The position numbers and the translations under genes were made by a program. A stretch of DNA of 64,000 nt, from assembly GCA_022577435.1 (NCBI GenBank), contig JAKOON010000009.1, positions 5,610,671 to 5,674,670 on the forward strand, given 5' to 3'. Origin of the DNA: Embiotoca jacksoni. Lineage: Eukaryota > Chordata > Actinopteri > Embiotocidae. Below the pieces are notes generated by a model. The model was not told the DNA's origin, did not search any database, and saw only the letters and a list, made by a program, of their open reading frames with translations. Of the stretch, positions 12,494 through 23,764 are shown piece after piece (position 1 is the stretch's first letter; each line of letters opens with the position of its first letter).

Positions 12494-13800
12494 CTGGCTG
12501 AGGAGCGAATGGCCACAGAAGGAGCAGAGTCTCGTCTGCGCCTGCAGGAAGATCAGCTGGCCGAGCTTCAGGAAGACTTGAGGCGGGTTTCAGAAAACTC
12601 ACCGCACTCAGACTCACTGCTGACGGTGTGGACACTGCACAGTAGACCTTTTTAATGGCAGACATTTTGACTTGTCACAGTAAGAAAACACAAGAGTATT
12701 AATGGTGGCTCAGTTCTATTTAGTGTCCCAATAAGCCATGAAAATGAACCAGCGTGCAGAAAAGCAGGACCTCCTCTAAGTGGAATCATGAATACACCTG
12801 TGCTTTTCCTGCTGCCTTTACATTTATTTATCTGTACCTGCTTCTCTGCAGGATGTGAGGACTCTACAGGCCCAGCTGGCCGAGGCCGCCATGCTACGTC
12901 AGCGCCAAGAGGAGACGCTACACCAGCGTGAGCGGGAGCTGACGGCCCTGAAGGGGGTGCTGAAGGAGGAGCTGGAGAGCCACGACAGGGAGACGGAGGA
13001 TCTGAGGGAGCAGTACAGCCAGGACATGGACAACCTGAGAAGAACCATGGAGCAGTTCACACAGGTGGATGACACTGTTCTTTGAGTTTTATACTTGGAG
13101 TCAGTCACACAGAACTTTACTTTGTTTGAACTCAAATTTCCTGATGTAAAGTGCAGCATTGGTTCACTGAACAAAAAAATATATTTTTGTAATTATCAAT
13201 CTCTGGTTGTCAGTATTTGAAAGTTCAGGCTTATGCCATTAGGCAAAAATGATTAATAAACATTGAATGTACTGCAGCAGTGACAAATCCTAAGAGATTT
13301 TTTTTTTTTCATCTGTCTTTTCCATTAGGGGCCCAATAGTGCACAACAAGAATATTAATGAGTAAAAGTAGAAGAAAATCTGTCACTTAAATGAATACTC
13401 AAGTTGTTTGATGCGAGTTCTGTGATCTCCGCATAATTATCAGCTTCCTTACAAATACCTCTGAATTCTAAATACTGTCACCAACTCCATGATTTCAGAT
13501 GCATTTTTTTCCAGTTAGTCGGAGCAGGATGACTGTTCCTGACCTACAAACCCCAAAAATTAGATTTTATTTGGGAAACTGAAACTAAGGGCGCTTTCAC
13601 ACCCACCTTGTTCAATCTGGAACTTTGGACTTTTTCTGTTTGGTCAGAACCAAAGCAGGTGTGAAGGGTACCCTGGACCACTGTTCAAACCAAAGGTTAT
13701 TGGTCATGATCAAACTGAACCATGGTTCGGATCATTTGTGGTGTGAAAACACTTTCAGGATAGTTTAGACTTTCAGACCAATTACAGAAGATTTAGGACA

Positions 13801-13831
<31 letters not shown>

Positions 13832-16800
13832 GTCAGTGGCAGAATTTCTTTCATTTATTAATAAAGATCTTGTGCTTCAGAGAGTCGTATTGACAGGTGC
13901 TTTAGGCCAAACTTTGAAACAACGAAAAACAAATACTCAGTAAAAGTGGACGGCTTTTCTCTCTTTACGGTTGTGGTTAAAATAGGAGATCGTGTCTGTT
14001 TTGTTTTCAGTTTTTGATATTTATGTCAGCCTTAAGCATAAACTTTCTCATACACGCAAATATTAATGTTTTCCAGGTGACTTTCCCTCATTATATTGTT
14101 TCAGTGTGACACTAAGATCACAGGATAATTAACCAGGAAGGATTAATCGCTTGTTTTAGAAAACCTGCAATGCAGCAATCCCAATGACTATTTCTCAATT
14201 TCCGATCACTGAAAAGACTTTCTGTTGTTGTTACATCACAGTCTGCTAATGCACTCTTAAGATAGAACCAGTCTTTACAGATCCTCTCTTTGTACAGGTC
14301 TAGCGGGAGAACAGTCAGGTTATACCTGTCAGGCAGTTTGTGTCCTAAATGAGTAATTAAGGTGATTTTAACTTGTATTTTGATGTTGCATCTGCCTATT
14401 ATACATCTAGGCTTTGTCTTGTCATTCTGTTTAATGTGTCAGTATGCAGTCAGTGTTCAAACTGTGAGTCAGGATGATGTCAGGCTAAGCCCACTGTGCA
14501 GAGTTAGAAAAGAGAATATCACTACTTGTGATCACAATGTAAAACTTTTTCCAGTTGGATTTCTGTTGCAAAGTTTCTGTTTCCTCCAGTGAACTATTTT
14601 TGGAGTAGTGTAGGATGTGGCGTAGAGGAAATTTGAAGAATCTATGTATATACAGGAATAGATCATTATGCAGATTTTGGAAACCATAACAGCAGTGTCA
14701 GGAAAAAAGTAACATGCAGCCAGAGAGCAGGAAATAAGCAGACAGACTGGCAGCTGCTTTTGATGATGGGAGTTTATTTGGCAGTAGGTGGATTAAAGTA
14801 GCTGAAGCTCTACTAACGACTAACGACTGTACCGTGCTTTATCTTATTTATTTGATATTTTACAGTGTTGTTTCCTATGTAGATGTATTTTTTTTAGAGG
14901 TGAAATGCATCCTGATGAAGGCATAAGCTGAAAGATCTGTTTTTGCCTGTTCCCTCGGGCTGAATATTTGCCTGTAAAAGAAACTGAATTAAAAGAAGAT
15001 GTGATAGATTTGGGCGTATGAACGTCTTTTGAATCGCTGCGCTTTTACATGTCACAATGATAAGAAGGGTAGTAGAATATAAGGAATAAACACATTTTTT
15101 AACACTGACTCCATGCATCAGTCCCAGGAGGAGATCGAGGAGGAGAGAGAGCGGGTTAATGCCTCCATGTTGACGCTGGAGGAGGAGCTGGAGAGCTGCA
15201 GAGATCATGGGGAGCAGTGGAAGACAGAGCTGGAGGCCACCACACAGGAGCTGCAAAACACCAAGGAGGAGTTAGTAAATCCTTTGTTGTTTTTCACCAT
15301 GTAGAAATGGAGGCCAGATGACCCAAAGAAATATCAGAATAAACACATTTGTGAGCCTCTTCAGTCAGGACAAATTTGAATGTTCTTCTGTCACCAAAAA
15401 ACAAGTATTTCATATTTTGCCTTTATTCATTTTGGGACTTTCTGTATAGCTCAGAAGCCTCTCGAGGTTGTATTTATCATTTGTAAGCTTGGAATACACA
15501 AACTGCACCTTTTTCAATGTCAAAGATGTCCTAAAGGAGTCATACCGCCTTCCCAAACAAACATACGCAAAAGCAGCAGGGCAACTGTATGTCTTAAAAC
15601 AGGCTTGTGTTCACAGCTACTTCTCGTTGCTTTGAATTGGCTGTCATAACACATTTCAGCCGCGGTCAAGCATCAAACACACTCTGTCTTATTTGATATT
15701 TTAACAGTCGGGAGGATTAGTTCAAAGAATCTAAACTGCTCATTGAAAAGTTTATAATGTACTCTGAAACAGATGCTGTCTTGTCCTGTAATATTATTAT
15801 TTCTCCTGAGTTATTTTTAATGCATGCACTCTTTTCACTTGACTTTTCATGTGGCAGGAACGGAAAGCACTCCAGCAGTCGAATGTGAGAGAGAAAAATT
15901 AGCACTGCTCTTGTTTGATTTGAGTAGATTTAGACCGGTTTTAATCAGAGTTTGAGATTCGTGCTGTGAAATTCACCTGAAAGAGCTCCTATCAGAGTGG
16001 ATTTTGTATCTGATGATATCTGTTTTGATCATTAGATCAGTGAACCTGTACTAACTGTAATCTAGTGATGATAAACCCAATTGTGTCATTCTTGATTGTT
16101 TTTTTTTAATTTCCCTTATGACCAATCAATTTTCTTTTTAAACCATCCCTCTTTCCTGATGAAATTTTCTTTCTCTTGAATGAATAAGTGAGTGATACAT
16201 CTCAGTTTTAGGCACAGTCTGACAATCAGAATTTTTGTGCTTGAAAAAAAGCTTTGGATGTGGTGATGTAGAGCAGCAGCTACACTCCTTGTGGTGTGCT
16301 TGTTTGGTGTTGCATTTACTGGAGCTATGTACACACGTATGTGTGCACACGTGTATTTCTTATGGCCTGTGTGTTTGCATGTATAGACTTTAAAGAAGGA
16401 TTTTTTTTTTCCCACTGTGGCTTCTTTAAGATCTACTTTCTTTCCCCAGACTGCTGAAATCTCATTCAGAGAAGGATGAAATTGAGGGCACGCTGAAGGA
16501 CCTTCAGGATTCACTGCTCGCCATGAAGAAACAAATGGCTGCGTCTGACGATAACCACTCTTTAGCAGAGGTAATTCACATGTCGGGCATGAGGCAGAGC
16601 AAAGATTATGCCTACTGTGTGGGTGAAATGCAGAGGCTCATCTCCTTTTGTTTTACAGTATGTTGTAGCTCTTTTTTTTTTTTCTTTTTTTTTTAATCTC
16701 TCGGAGCTGTTCTGTGGTTGTGTTTTTTTTTTTGGCTGAGGTTTAGAGTCATAAAATTTTCCTGCATACAAAAATACTTACACTCAAATGTCCCCTACTC

Positions 16801-19800
16801 GTATTAACATATTGTTATGCACCCTGGCAAATTCCTTTTACTCACACATCATTCATCTCTGATTACTTAATCCCAAGGAGCTTCAGCGTTGCCATGACGA
16901 TCTGAAGCGGACTCGCGCCAATCTGGACAAACAAAAGGGTGAGCTAGACGAGAAAATCGAGGCACTTCAAGCCCTGAAGAAGGCGAGTGGAGAGAAAGAG
17001 GCTGAACTTCAGTCAGAGATCGGCAAGTTGAAGGAGCAATTGCAGAAAGACAAGGCTGAGCTGGAAAAGGCGCTCGACAAGGCAAAGGAGGTAAAGCATC
17101 TAGATTCTATAGAAAACAAGTGACTTAGATGATATAAACAATTTTAAAAGACAAAAGGAACACATTTAGTGTTATTTGTTTATTTGAATAAACAAGAAAT
17201 TAGAGTTTCTGTGTACATTAATCTTAAAAATTACAGAAAAGTGCAGCTCGTAAAAACAGTTTGTAATATGAATTTAATCTTTCCCTCTCTTCTCTCTGTC
17301 CTAATCCTCTTTACAGTCATCAGTTGGGTCGACAGGAAAGACTGTAGTGGACCACAGCACCAACCTGGAGCTGCAGGAAGCAAACACTCGCCTCAGAGAG
17401 AGGCTGGCCCGTATGGTACTGCACCAAAAAAATTTAATAAATAAAAGACTTCACAGTACACAGCTGTGTACACATGTATGCAAAATTATGTAAACACACA
17501 TACTGTACAAGAACAAAAGAAGAAATGTCCTCCCACACAGACGCTATTTTCAACCGAGAGATGTGAAGTAAATTACATTCAAAGAAAAACTCCCAACATG
17601 CAAGCTCAGAAAATAATCCCGCCAGGATAAATTTGCATAAAATGTGCATTGTGCTCCATGTGGATTGGAACAGCAGGGTATTACAGCTGTTAAAAGGGCC
17701 ATAATCTTGTTACTTTTGATGTGAAATGGTCATGTGAGGAGAGTAGTCTTACACAAATCTGTGCAAAACCAAGTATGCAGTGGTTGTGATAATGAAGACT
17801 GAAGTACAGAGTTCTTGTTATAATTTTGTTTAAATAAGAAAAGACTTGGAGCTCTTTATTATTTGCCATATTCCCTATTTTCCAGTTGTTAGAAAAATTA
17901 CTCAGAGGCTAGGTTCAAAATCAAACATATTGGACATTTATTCTTGCAAGAAGGAGCAAATACATGTACACTCAAAGAAGGATGCCCATCATTGCTCAAC
18001 GTCACTCCTCCGTGGGGCAGCTTTTGTACAGTGTGACAAACAATTGACAGTCACCCACATTCCCTTTGTATCTGCTTTCATATGGTAATACTGAGTTGGT
18101 TGTAGGTCACAAGATAAGGACACAGGGGAGTCGTAAATTAGATGCTGAAAGTAAAACAAAAGAAACTTTCAGGAGCCACTTGCAAATAAGATGAGAAACT
18201 TTCCGGAGCTACTTGAAAATAAGATGAAACAATCTTATTTTCTTTCCATCACCAGTGCAACCACATAGAAAAAGGGGTTGCTCTTCATTAAATATTGCTC
18301 TATTTTATTAAATGTGATTATTATTATTATTATTTTTATTTTCTTATTCTCTAGACAAGGCTTCACTCCAGCATACCCCAGAGCTTGGAGGTGGAGGAGG
18401 CGGTGGAAGCTCTGGAGGATGAGAACCGCTCCCTGAAGACTCAGCTGGAGGAGGGCAAGAGAGGAGCCATCCGCCTGAGCAAGGAGAGGGACGAGCTGAC
18501 CCGGCGGCTGGAGGAAAGAGACCTGGAGAGGGAGGTGCTGAGGAGGGGCAAAAGCGACCTGGAGGAGCAGAAGAGGCTGCTGGACCGAGCCCTGGAGAAG
18601 ATTAATAAAGAGGTGTGATGGTGTAACACCGGCTTCAGGGTTAGATGAACATCCCAAGTTTGCTGATACAGATGTTGTCGTTACCTCCATGTCTCACTTT
18701 CTTTCTGTTCCACCCTCAGATGGAGATGATGATGGGAGATTCTCGTCAGTCAGTGGCCGCCCTGCAAACACAGCTCGACGACTACAGGGAGCGCTCGAGG
18801 AAGGACCTGATGGAGGCGCATCGCAACAGTAAAGACAGGCTGGCTGAGCTGCAGAGAGCTCAGAGCAACCTGAAGGCCCAGCAAGAAGAGGTGAGGGGAA
18901 ATGGGATGGAAAATAAATGGGAGAAGTGAAGGAAAAAAAGTTAAGTGTTCAGGGTCGAACCCAGAACTTTTCAAATATTAAGTTTAATATTTGTGTCCTA
19001 AATATTTTTTTCGTTAAATACTACAGTGGATCATTCCATCAATTAACTATTAGTTTTGCTTTTCTTTAATTTTTAAAAGCAATTTAAAGGTATTATTTAC
19101 CTTTTTCAGACACTTTTCTTTGGCAGTTAGCTCTGGATGATAATCTGTCTGCTGGTTGTACGGCAGTTGTACGGAAATATTTCAACGACTATAGATTGGA
19201 TTGTCATGAAATTTTATACAGACATTCAAGGTTTATTCAAGAACAGTGAATCCCTATGATCCCGGTGATTGGCTGACTTTCCCTCTAGTGCCATCATCTG
19301 GTAAAACTTAATTCATTTATGACTGAAGACCTGCAAAATAAAACCTGAGTCATTCCCATCAGCGTCAGCTATACTTTATTTTTAGTGCTGATTAGCAGAC
19401 GTTAGCTTGCAAACACACTAAACTGAGATGGTGCTAACGTAGTACCTGCTATAAAAGTTGTTGAAACTACAAATTGAAAATGTTTATTTCACAGTATGTA
19501 AATTCTTCGCAGTGCAGCAGGGTTATAAAAAGCATGCGTGCCTATCTATGTCTAAGGTAAACTTAGGAGAATTACGAAGGAAGGAAATGTATGAAAATGG
19601 GTGGATTTCACATTTAATGTCCCAAATAGCAAAACCCTGCGTCCTTTTCCCAGGTTTCCCGCCTGAAGAAGGAGCTGCTGGCGTGCAGCGAGGAGAGAGA
19701 CGGCGCCCAGCTGGAGAGAGACCTGCTCAACAACCGTCTCAAACACTTGGAGAGCGAACTGGAAGCGGAGAAGAGCACGCACACTGACCGCAGCCGGGAG

Positions 19801-20310
19801 ATCAGAGGCCTTGAGGTGAGGCTTCAATGTCAAAGGTCATGGACCTGGGGAAACTAAGATGGGTGGTAGTTAATGAGGGATACAGTGATGTGTCAGCAAA
19901 TGGAGTTAAAGACTAAGATATGGTCAGGGAGTCATGCTTTTAAGTGCAGACCGTTTGACAAGAAATGGAAACATGTTACACCATGTATCTATGTTCACAG
20001 GATAAAATTAAAACGCTGGAGATCGAGCTGGACGAGGAGAGGAGTAGTGTGGAGCTCCTGAACGATCGCATCAACCGAAGCAGAGATCAGGTGCAGCCTA
20101 AAGATATTTGAATGCGCATGCAAATAAGAAGCCACATTTCTTTGTAAAGCATATCTGATAAGTTTACTCACTCTGCCTGCTCCTATTTTTTCCTCCATCT
20201 CGTGTTCTCCTCTCAGGTGGACCAGCTTCGTTCAGAGCTGATGCAGGAGCGTTCAGCGAGACATGACCTGGAAATGGACAAGAGTGCACTTGAGAGACAG
20301 GTACACACAC

Positions 20311-20381
<71 letters not shown>

Positions 20382-22549
20382 AGAGATATTTGAAAACAAT
20401 CTGTGGTTTTGTTAAAGTCACGCGACCGCTCTCCTTGCAGGTGAAGGAATTAAAGTCCCGTGTGGCAGACGTGGAGGGACAGAGTCGACCCACAGCTGGA
20501 CTCACCCTGCTGGAAAACAAAATTCAGGAGTTGGAGGAAAGACTACGCAGTGAAGAGAGGTACGACTGAACACACACGATGGGTACAAAAATAAAACTCT
20601 CCAGCTGAATATGGAGTCCTACTTTTTGGAGACTATTTTAACGAGTGTAAGTAACTGAACAGTATCCCCAGTTATGGTAAATTTACTGTACAAAGCTTTG
20701 TTTTTGTAAAGCATTTCATATATGCACAACAACAACCCTGCGTCTACTATACCGTATGCATGCTAACTCAGAACAACAATGGATCCTGTAAGGTCCCAGG
20801 AACTCCGAAAACACCTGGGAAGAAAAAAAAAAAAAATGACACAACATACCCAATAAAAGTGTAAAGCTTACTGTGTCATTGTGTTCTTATATTGTGTGAA
20901 TTCTGGATTTCTCCATCTAGAGAGAAGGCCAGTATCCAGGCCTCTCAGAGACGAATGGAGAGAAAGCTGAAGGAGCTGAATGCCACATTAGACCAGGAGA
21001 GAAGCCAGCACGTGGAACAGAGGGATCAGGTGAATATCATGATCTGCATGCACATTACCTTCAGTGTTTGCTGGGTAAATAATTATACTCAAACAGGATT
21101 TAACCATTTAAAGAAATAAGTTTGGCATATTGGGAAATACTATTCGCTTTCTTGCTCTTAGCTACATGAGGACGTGAAAACCACTCTTATAGTGTTTACA
21201 CTAATTATGAAGTTGGAGTAAAACAGCTGGTTAGTTTGGCACAAAGACTGGAAAAGGTTTGAAAACAGCTAGTCAGCATAAAACCACCTGTACACCGCAT
21301 GACTTCAAATGACAAAGATATAACACTGTATTTTAATCAGTGACCTGTAGGGGTGCCAGTGGGTGAATTTTATTGGAGCCAGACTACTTGTTCCCCTCTG
21401 TTTTCAGTGTTTGCACTAAGCTGACCTAAAACTTAAAATGTTGCAGGTTTTAGCTTGATATTTAGCTGATATGCAAGTGGTATTGATAGTTTCGTCCAAT
21501 GCTTACAAATAAGAGTATTTTTAAAAATGTTAAACTATTCTTTTAATGTTAAACATGTTAAATGTACTATTCCAGTCTGAAGTGTTAAATACTTTTCTAT
21601 AGTAGTCTTAGGTTTCCTGACTCTTGACTTTGTACTGATTTACCTGCTCGGTGCAATTTTAATAGTGTAGTAAGAATAATCAATAGATAAAGCCTGCTGT
21701 TTAATCATTAAACATAGTTCAAACTGTAGTTAGTTGCTTCTTTACATGAGACTAATCTCGTCTGTCCTTTCCTAACCCAAACCCAACCTCACTCGGTCAC
21801 CAGGACACTCCCTGACCTCCCACCTCCCTGTCGTCTTTCTGCTGCCTCAGCATTTGTAACCGTAGTGCCTCCCACTAGAAACCCGCACACCCATCAAACC
21901 GGTGCCGTTAACCCCGCTGCCCCGCTCTGCACGTCCTCACCTGTGACCTCCTCTGTTCCCCCTCTAACCCCCGTCCTGTCCCTCTCCGTCCCCAGCTGTC
22001 TCTGCGTGTGAAGGCTCTGAAGCGTCAGGTGGACGAGAGCGAGGGGGAGGTGGAGCGCTTGGAAGGAGTCCGCCGGAAGGTTCTCAGGGACTTGGAGGAG
22101 CAGCAGGAGCTCCAGGAAGCTCTGCACGCCAAAGTCACAGTGCTGGAGACTGAACTAAAGTAGGTCTTGAGTTACTGCCCCAACACTGTGAAATAATGTT
22201 GATTTCTTTTTTTACGCCGTTCAGTCGCACATACGATGCAAGATGACGTGTGGAGAAATCCTAAACCATATCACTACCATGTGTCCTCTTTACACTAGGT
22301 GGCACTCTGTTGTAACTAGCCGGACACATGGCTGTGTTCAGTGAGCTGCAGTGTACAAAAGTATGAAAGAAGTGAGTCAGTGTAATTGGATTTTTCTCTC
22401 GCTTGCTTTCTCTCAGGCGGAAGTCCCAGCAGAGTCATCGCACAGCTCTGGGCTCCTCCACTTTAAGCTCTGAGGAGGAGGACGGTTTCTATGACGGCAA
22501 CATCACCTCCATCCTGAGCGAGAGTCACCTACAGACCTCCAACTGCTAG
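6630..22549 (+). CDS. cgn: Cingulin, tight-junction coiled-coil protein
   Basis: Coding exons: 6630-7763, 7864-7958, 8067-8136, 12227-12324, 12493-12625, 12852-13064, 15122-15270, 16450-16570, 16878-17090, 17317-17415, 18355-18612, 18720-18890, 19654-19815, 20001-20090, 20217-20300, 20441-20559, 20921-21029, 21996-22159, 22417-22549. All phases agree and give 1204 residues, close to the roughly 1200 of mammalian cingulin. The head (1-433) carries the conserved YGVAVRVQGISGQPYVV at 48-64, the ZO-1-binding region in the family, and a basic RRRSRSLD at 289-296. The rod (about 440-1160) is heptad coiled coil with diagnostic stretches such as REVLRRGKSDLEEQKRLLDR and VDQLRSELMQERSARHDLE. The tail ends SILSESHLQTSNC, as in the family. 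Known role: a cytoplasmic plaque protein linking ZO-1, actomyosin, microtubules and RhoA regulators at tight junctions. The ATG at 6630 was chosen because the sequence after it (VDYGVQIRF) matches the cingulin N-terminus. The upstream GTG in the open frame was rejected. Intron 7959-8066 uses a GC donor. Confidence 0.95.
7959..8066 (+). other. cgn: GC-AG intron of cgn
   Basis: The exon ending 7958 joins the exon at 8067 only through a GC donor (GG|gcaagt). That junction gives a continuous frame (VLQNG then NGGSEGSLKK), similar in position to the human GILREGSSESE segment. The nearest GT alternatives lead to an in-frame stop just inside the next exon. The other bases match the donor consensus, as expected for a GC donor. 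Confidence 0.8.
8610..8830 (+). repeat. Dispersed teleost repeat fragment
   Basis: The segment with AAATATGCTTGTTTGCTTTC, GCCGAGAG, GTTAGCTTAGCATGAAGAGT and CAGCACCTCCAAAGCT resembles a repeat widespread in percomorph introns. A diverged relative lies at 21120-21310, sharing its opening and the GACTGGAAA-like segment. Recognition is from memory, so family and edges are uncertain. Confidence 0.45.
8826..8905 (-). mobile_element. LINE 3'-end-like fragment
   Basis: On the minus strand it reads CAATTTCGTTGTC, a T-run, then ACAATGATAATAAATTG. This resembles the 3' terminus of several fish non-LTR elements (TTTCGTTGTA...CAATGACAATAAA). It is too short for clade assignment. Confidence 0.35.
12461..12490 (+). 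repeat. cgn: (GT)15 microsatellite against a splice acceptor
   Basis: Fifteen perfect GT units immediately followed by the AG (12491-12492) that opens the cgn exon 12493-12625. No pyrimidine tract separates the repeat from the acceptor. Confidence 0.95.
13065..15121 (+). other. cgn: cgn intron 7
   Basis: A 2.1 kb intron between the exon ending FTQ and the exon opening SQEEIEEE. It holds one MITE remnant (13589-13765) and a T-run at about 13801-13825. No additional exon was seen. Confidence 0.7.
13589..13765 (+). mobile_element. MITE remnant with CTTTCACACC termini
   Basis: Opens GGGCGCTTTCACACC and closes with GGTGTGAAAACACTTTC, an imperfect inverted repeat. Inside are inverted AACCATGGTTCGG- and CTTTGG-type segments. 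This matches a common fish hAT-like MITE layout. The target-site duplication was not resolved. Confidence 0.6.
17887..18251 (-). mobile_element. Solo LTR, copy 1, with intact 5-bp duplication
   Basis: A 365-base element in cgn intron 17416-18354. It begins TGTTAGAAAAATTACTCA and ends CTTTCCATCA (TG...CA). It is flanked by CCAGT on both sides (17882-17886 and 18252-18256). It aligns along its length with 54851-55384, including a nearly identical stretch of about 50 bases around 18090-18140. The minus strand carries AATAAA (17937-17942) about 50 bases before the LTR end, so the LTR lies antisense to cgn. At the position of the copy 2 TATA box this copy has TACAAAAG. No internal retroviral or retrotransposon coding sequence flanks it. 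Whether the parent was an endogenous retrovirus or a Ty3-type element cannot be told. Confidence 0.85.
19130..19450 (+). mobile_element. Dispersed teleost repeat fragment
   Basis: Contains GATTGTCATGAAATTTTATA, CAGACATTCAAGG, CTAGTGCCATCATC, CATTCCCATCAGC and GCTGATTAGCAGACGTTAGC in the order of a very abundant percomorph interspersed repeat, known to me only as a pattern. It sits in the cgn intron between exons 18720-18890 and 19654-19815. The class is not assigned. Confidence 0.5.
20303..20378 (+). repeat. cgn: (AC)n microsatellite at a cgn donor
   Basis: Begins inside the donor region of the exon ending at 20300 (CAG|gtacacac) and runs about 75 bases, filling half of the 140-base intron. 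It ends in GAGAGAGA. Confidence 0.95.
21120..21310 (+). repeat. Dispersed repeat fragment related to 8610-8830
   Basis: Has TTTGGCATATTGGGAAATAC, GCTTTCTTGC, CACAAAGACTGGAAA and AACAGCTAG in the same order as the related fragment at 8610. It is strongly diverged and lies in the cgn intron after exon 20921-21029. Confidence 0.4.
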
Positions 22550-22601
22550 ATGAAGATGACAACAACAATAAAAAAAAAAAAAAAGACCTACATATATATA
22601 T

Positions 22602-22602
<1 letters not shown>

Positions 22603-22632
<30 letters not shown>

Positions 22633-22638
22633 GAGAGA
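22603..22638 (+). repeat. (GA)n microsatellite in the cgn 3' UTR
   Basis: About 18 GA units with one GC interruption, starting 54 bases after the stop codon and flanked by A-runs on both sides. Confidence 0.95.
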
Positions 22639-23737
22639 AAAAAAAAACTTGTTAAATTTTTTCCAGAGAAAAGCACTCGGGACATTACGGCCTCACTTAT
22701 GACAAGAACTCGGTTGCTATTCCATACAAAGTTGCCTGGCAGTTTTTTCTTGGTGTTATTTTTTTAGCTGCACAGCCCAACAGAGACCGGTTGTCAGGAT
22801 AATTATCTGTGATTATGACTCCTTCATTTTTGTCACGTTTTATCTGTCTTGAGATCTTTTTCTTTCTCTGTTTAGTTGAAGAGAAGTGTTATAGTTTCTG
22901 CAGGGCTCTTTGCTGTGTGTTTATCGTATCGAGAACATTAACTGTACACTGCTGTGGTAGCACATCACTGTGGCATGGTTTATACAGTAGATTCCACATC
23001 ACCTCTAAACCAAAAAACAAGTTACACATTGTTCTAATAGTTACAGTCTTCATATGTGTGTTTGCCTGAGCATGATAAGTTACATCTGTCGGTGTTGTTA
23101 GCAGCTCCAAGAGTTTTTTTTGTGCCTTGAAAGTGATGTAATGCATTTTTTTTTTTCTACCTTTTGAACGTGATAATAATTGGCCATTTAAACTGAGCCT
23201 ATATTTTTACACTGTATTAGTTGTGCATACCAGTTGATCAAGACAATCAAACATACGTACAGTAGCACTGTGTCTCCTCAGAGATGAAACTTCTTTGTGT
23301 AACATTTTTCTACTTCCCCCACCACATTTCTCATGTGCTTTGATATATCGAGACATTCCAAGCTTGAGTCATGTGCATGTCTTCACTCGAATGCCTTAAA
23401 AATTAGCTTTATTTTCTCTTCATGTCGTCGCCGCATGTTTTCTGTTTATAATAATGATTTCAATAGTATTTCATATGCTTGCCTGTGCTTGCAGCTTCCT
23501 CTGCATTTCTCCTTGCTGCACCTGGTCGTTATGAATGTTGATTTTCATCTTCCGATGACATTTTGATTAAACACGCCTCATTGAAAATGTGGATCAAGGT
23601 AATTAAAACTAAGGCCACTGTTAAATTGACAATGTCTTTATGAAGCTGCTGGTAACTTTTGTCGTGCGGTGCAGAGTTTTGTTAGCCTCTAAAAAAAAAT
23701 GACAGAAATTGGAAACAAATTTTGGACTTTGTGTACA

Positions 23738-23743
23738 AATAAA
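23738..23743 (+). terminator. cgn: Candidate cgn polyadenylation signal
   Basis: AATAAA followed by a T-rich stretch (gtattttttt). A further AATAAA at 24480-24485 is an alternative. The AATAAA at 22567, only 18 bases after the stop, is judged part of an A-run. Confidence 0.5.
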
Positions 23744-23764
23744 AAGAGGAATATTGTATTTTTT

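Larger units (their letters stand above)
22550..23760 (+). other. cgn: cgn 3' UTR
   Basis: Follows the TAG stop at 22547-22549. It opens with a purine-rich stretch: an A-run, a short TA run, then a GA microsatellite. A-T-rich sequence follows, with ATTAAA near 23566 and AATAAA at 23738-23743. The 3' limit is inferred from the polyadenylation signal. Confidence 0.6.

Noticed and set aside
22567..22572. AATAAA 18 bases after the cgn stop
   Set aside because: It is the edge of an A-run and too close to the stop. The signal at 23738 has a better context.
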